Source: Ruegeria arenilitoris (GTDB taxonomy: Bacteria > Pseudomonadota > Alphaproteobacteria > Rhodobacterales > Rhodobacteraceae). Taken from it: a stretch of 64,000 nucleotides of DNA. The first letter of the stretch is position 1; the number at the start of each line of letters is the position of its first letter. The DNA is taken from positions 1,110,828 through 1,174,827 of the forward strand of contig NZ_WPYP01000001.1 in assembly GCF_013030985.1 (NCBI RefSeq). The letters run 5' to 3'. The translations under genes were made by a program, and so were the position numbers. The notes beneath the pieces are model-generated. The model had not been told where the DNA came from and did no database searches. It was given only the letters and a program-made list of their open reading frames with translations. Positions 63,923 through 64,000 of this stretch are shown piece after piece.

Positions 63923-64000
63923 ATGAACGCCAATCTTCGTGATACCGGTTTTTTCACCCAGTCCCTCGCCGACCGTGATCCTGAGCTTTTTGGCTCGATC
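63923..64000 (+). CDS. glyA: Serine hydroxymethyltransferase GlyA, N-terminal fragment (3' end outside window)
   Basis: Only the first 26 residues are visible: MNANLRDTGFFTQSLADRDP and a further six ending at the window edge. The pattern of a short polar start, GFFT, then LADRDPELFGSI matches the N-terminus of alphaproteobacterial GlyA, which makes glycine and methylene-THF from serine. GGAG lies about eight bases before the ATG. The identification rests on a short stretch and on the family resemblance. Confidence 0.78.
   Translation, partial: MNANLRDTGFFTQSLADRDPELFGSI

Noticed and set aside
1..64000. CRISPR arrays, insertion sequences, prophage, tRNA and rRNA genes
   Set aside because: No regularly spaced repeats, transposase-like or phage-like proteins, or tRNA/rRNA sequence patterns were recognised.

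Overview
The window is a high-GC, gene-dense bacterial chromosome segment from an aerobic alphaproteobacterium. It is most likely a Rhodobacterales member of the Roseobacter group (Ruegeria/Phaeobacter-like). The clues are the oxygen-dependent cobalamin genes, an opgC-opgG-opgH cluster, a fused NAD(P)H-dehydrogenase-like/SelD protein next to mnmH, a Hint-domain protein, a maeB malic enzyme-phosphotransacetylase hybrid, and a propionyl-CoA synthetase gene behind TTTGCAAA-type sites. The genus is inferred; no rRNA or tRNA gene is present to test it. I see no insertion sequence, prophage, CRISPR array, tRNA or rRNA gene.

Layout. 1-10.2 kb: late aerobic cobalamin operon cobN(partial)-G-H-I-J-L-E-M-B-A-F. 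cobK lies on the opposite strand between cobJ and cobL and overlaps both. 10.3-13.6 kb: a secreted DUF302 protein, then a ThDP-dependent enzyme translationally coupled to a family III CoA-transferase. 13.8-19.8 kb: a TPR protein and opgC-opgG-opgH for osmoregulated periplasmic glucans. 19.9-21.2 kb: a secreted esterase and a membrane-anchored rhodanese on the minus strand. 21.4-27.3 kb: a complete Mrp Na+/H+ antiporter operon (A/B fused, C, D, E, F, G). selD follows 5 bases later and converges on mnmH, which together supply selenium for tRNA 2-selenouridine. 30.6-39.1 kb: SRAP protein, TPR-sulfotransferase, secreted 5'-nucleotidase, DUF952-DUF1330-pyrD-arsC-like run, and a minus-strand set of a MATE exporter with two hotdog thioesterases.

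39.2-47.1 kb is a beta-oxidation locus: two tandem MerR regulators, an acyl-CoA dehydrogenase, a small unknown protein between two hairpins, a GST-like protein, a thiolase, a cupin and a FadB/FadJ-type multifunctional enzyme, closed by a strong terminator. The second MerR gene is preceded by an array of ACGT half-sites resembling LiuR-type operators. 47.1-50.2 kb: a degenerate Hint-domain protein, an EamA transporter and a membrane protein with a degenerate M48-peptidase-like domain. 50.2-54.7 kb: a tightly coupled nucleoside salvage operon (cdd-deoA-deoB-add-upp). 54.8-56.6 kb: a VOC-plus-double-cupin protein and a membrane protein. 56.8-62.7 kb: maeB, prpE with many TTTGCA/TGCAAA sites upstream (ScfR/RamB-like), and an amidase. 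63-64 kb: nadK (minus strand) and the start of glyA (plus strand).

Most of the window is ordinary housekeeping and central metabolism. The least explained items are the ThDP enzyme/CoA-transferase pair, the Hint-like protein lacking its nucleophile, the M48-like protein lacking HExxH, the small protein inside the beta-oxidation operon, the large inverted repeat behind opgH, and the two operator arrays. I do not see a clearly new multi-gene system.
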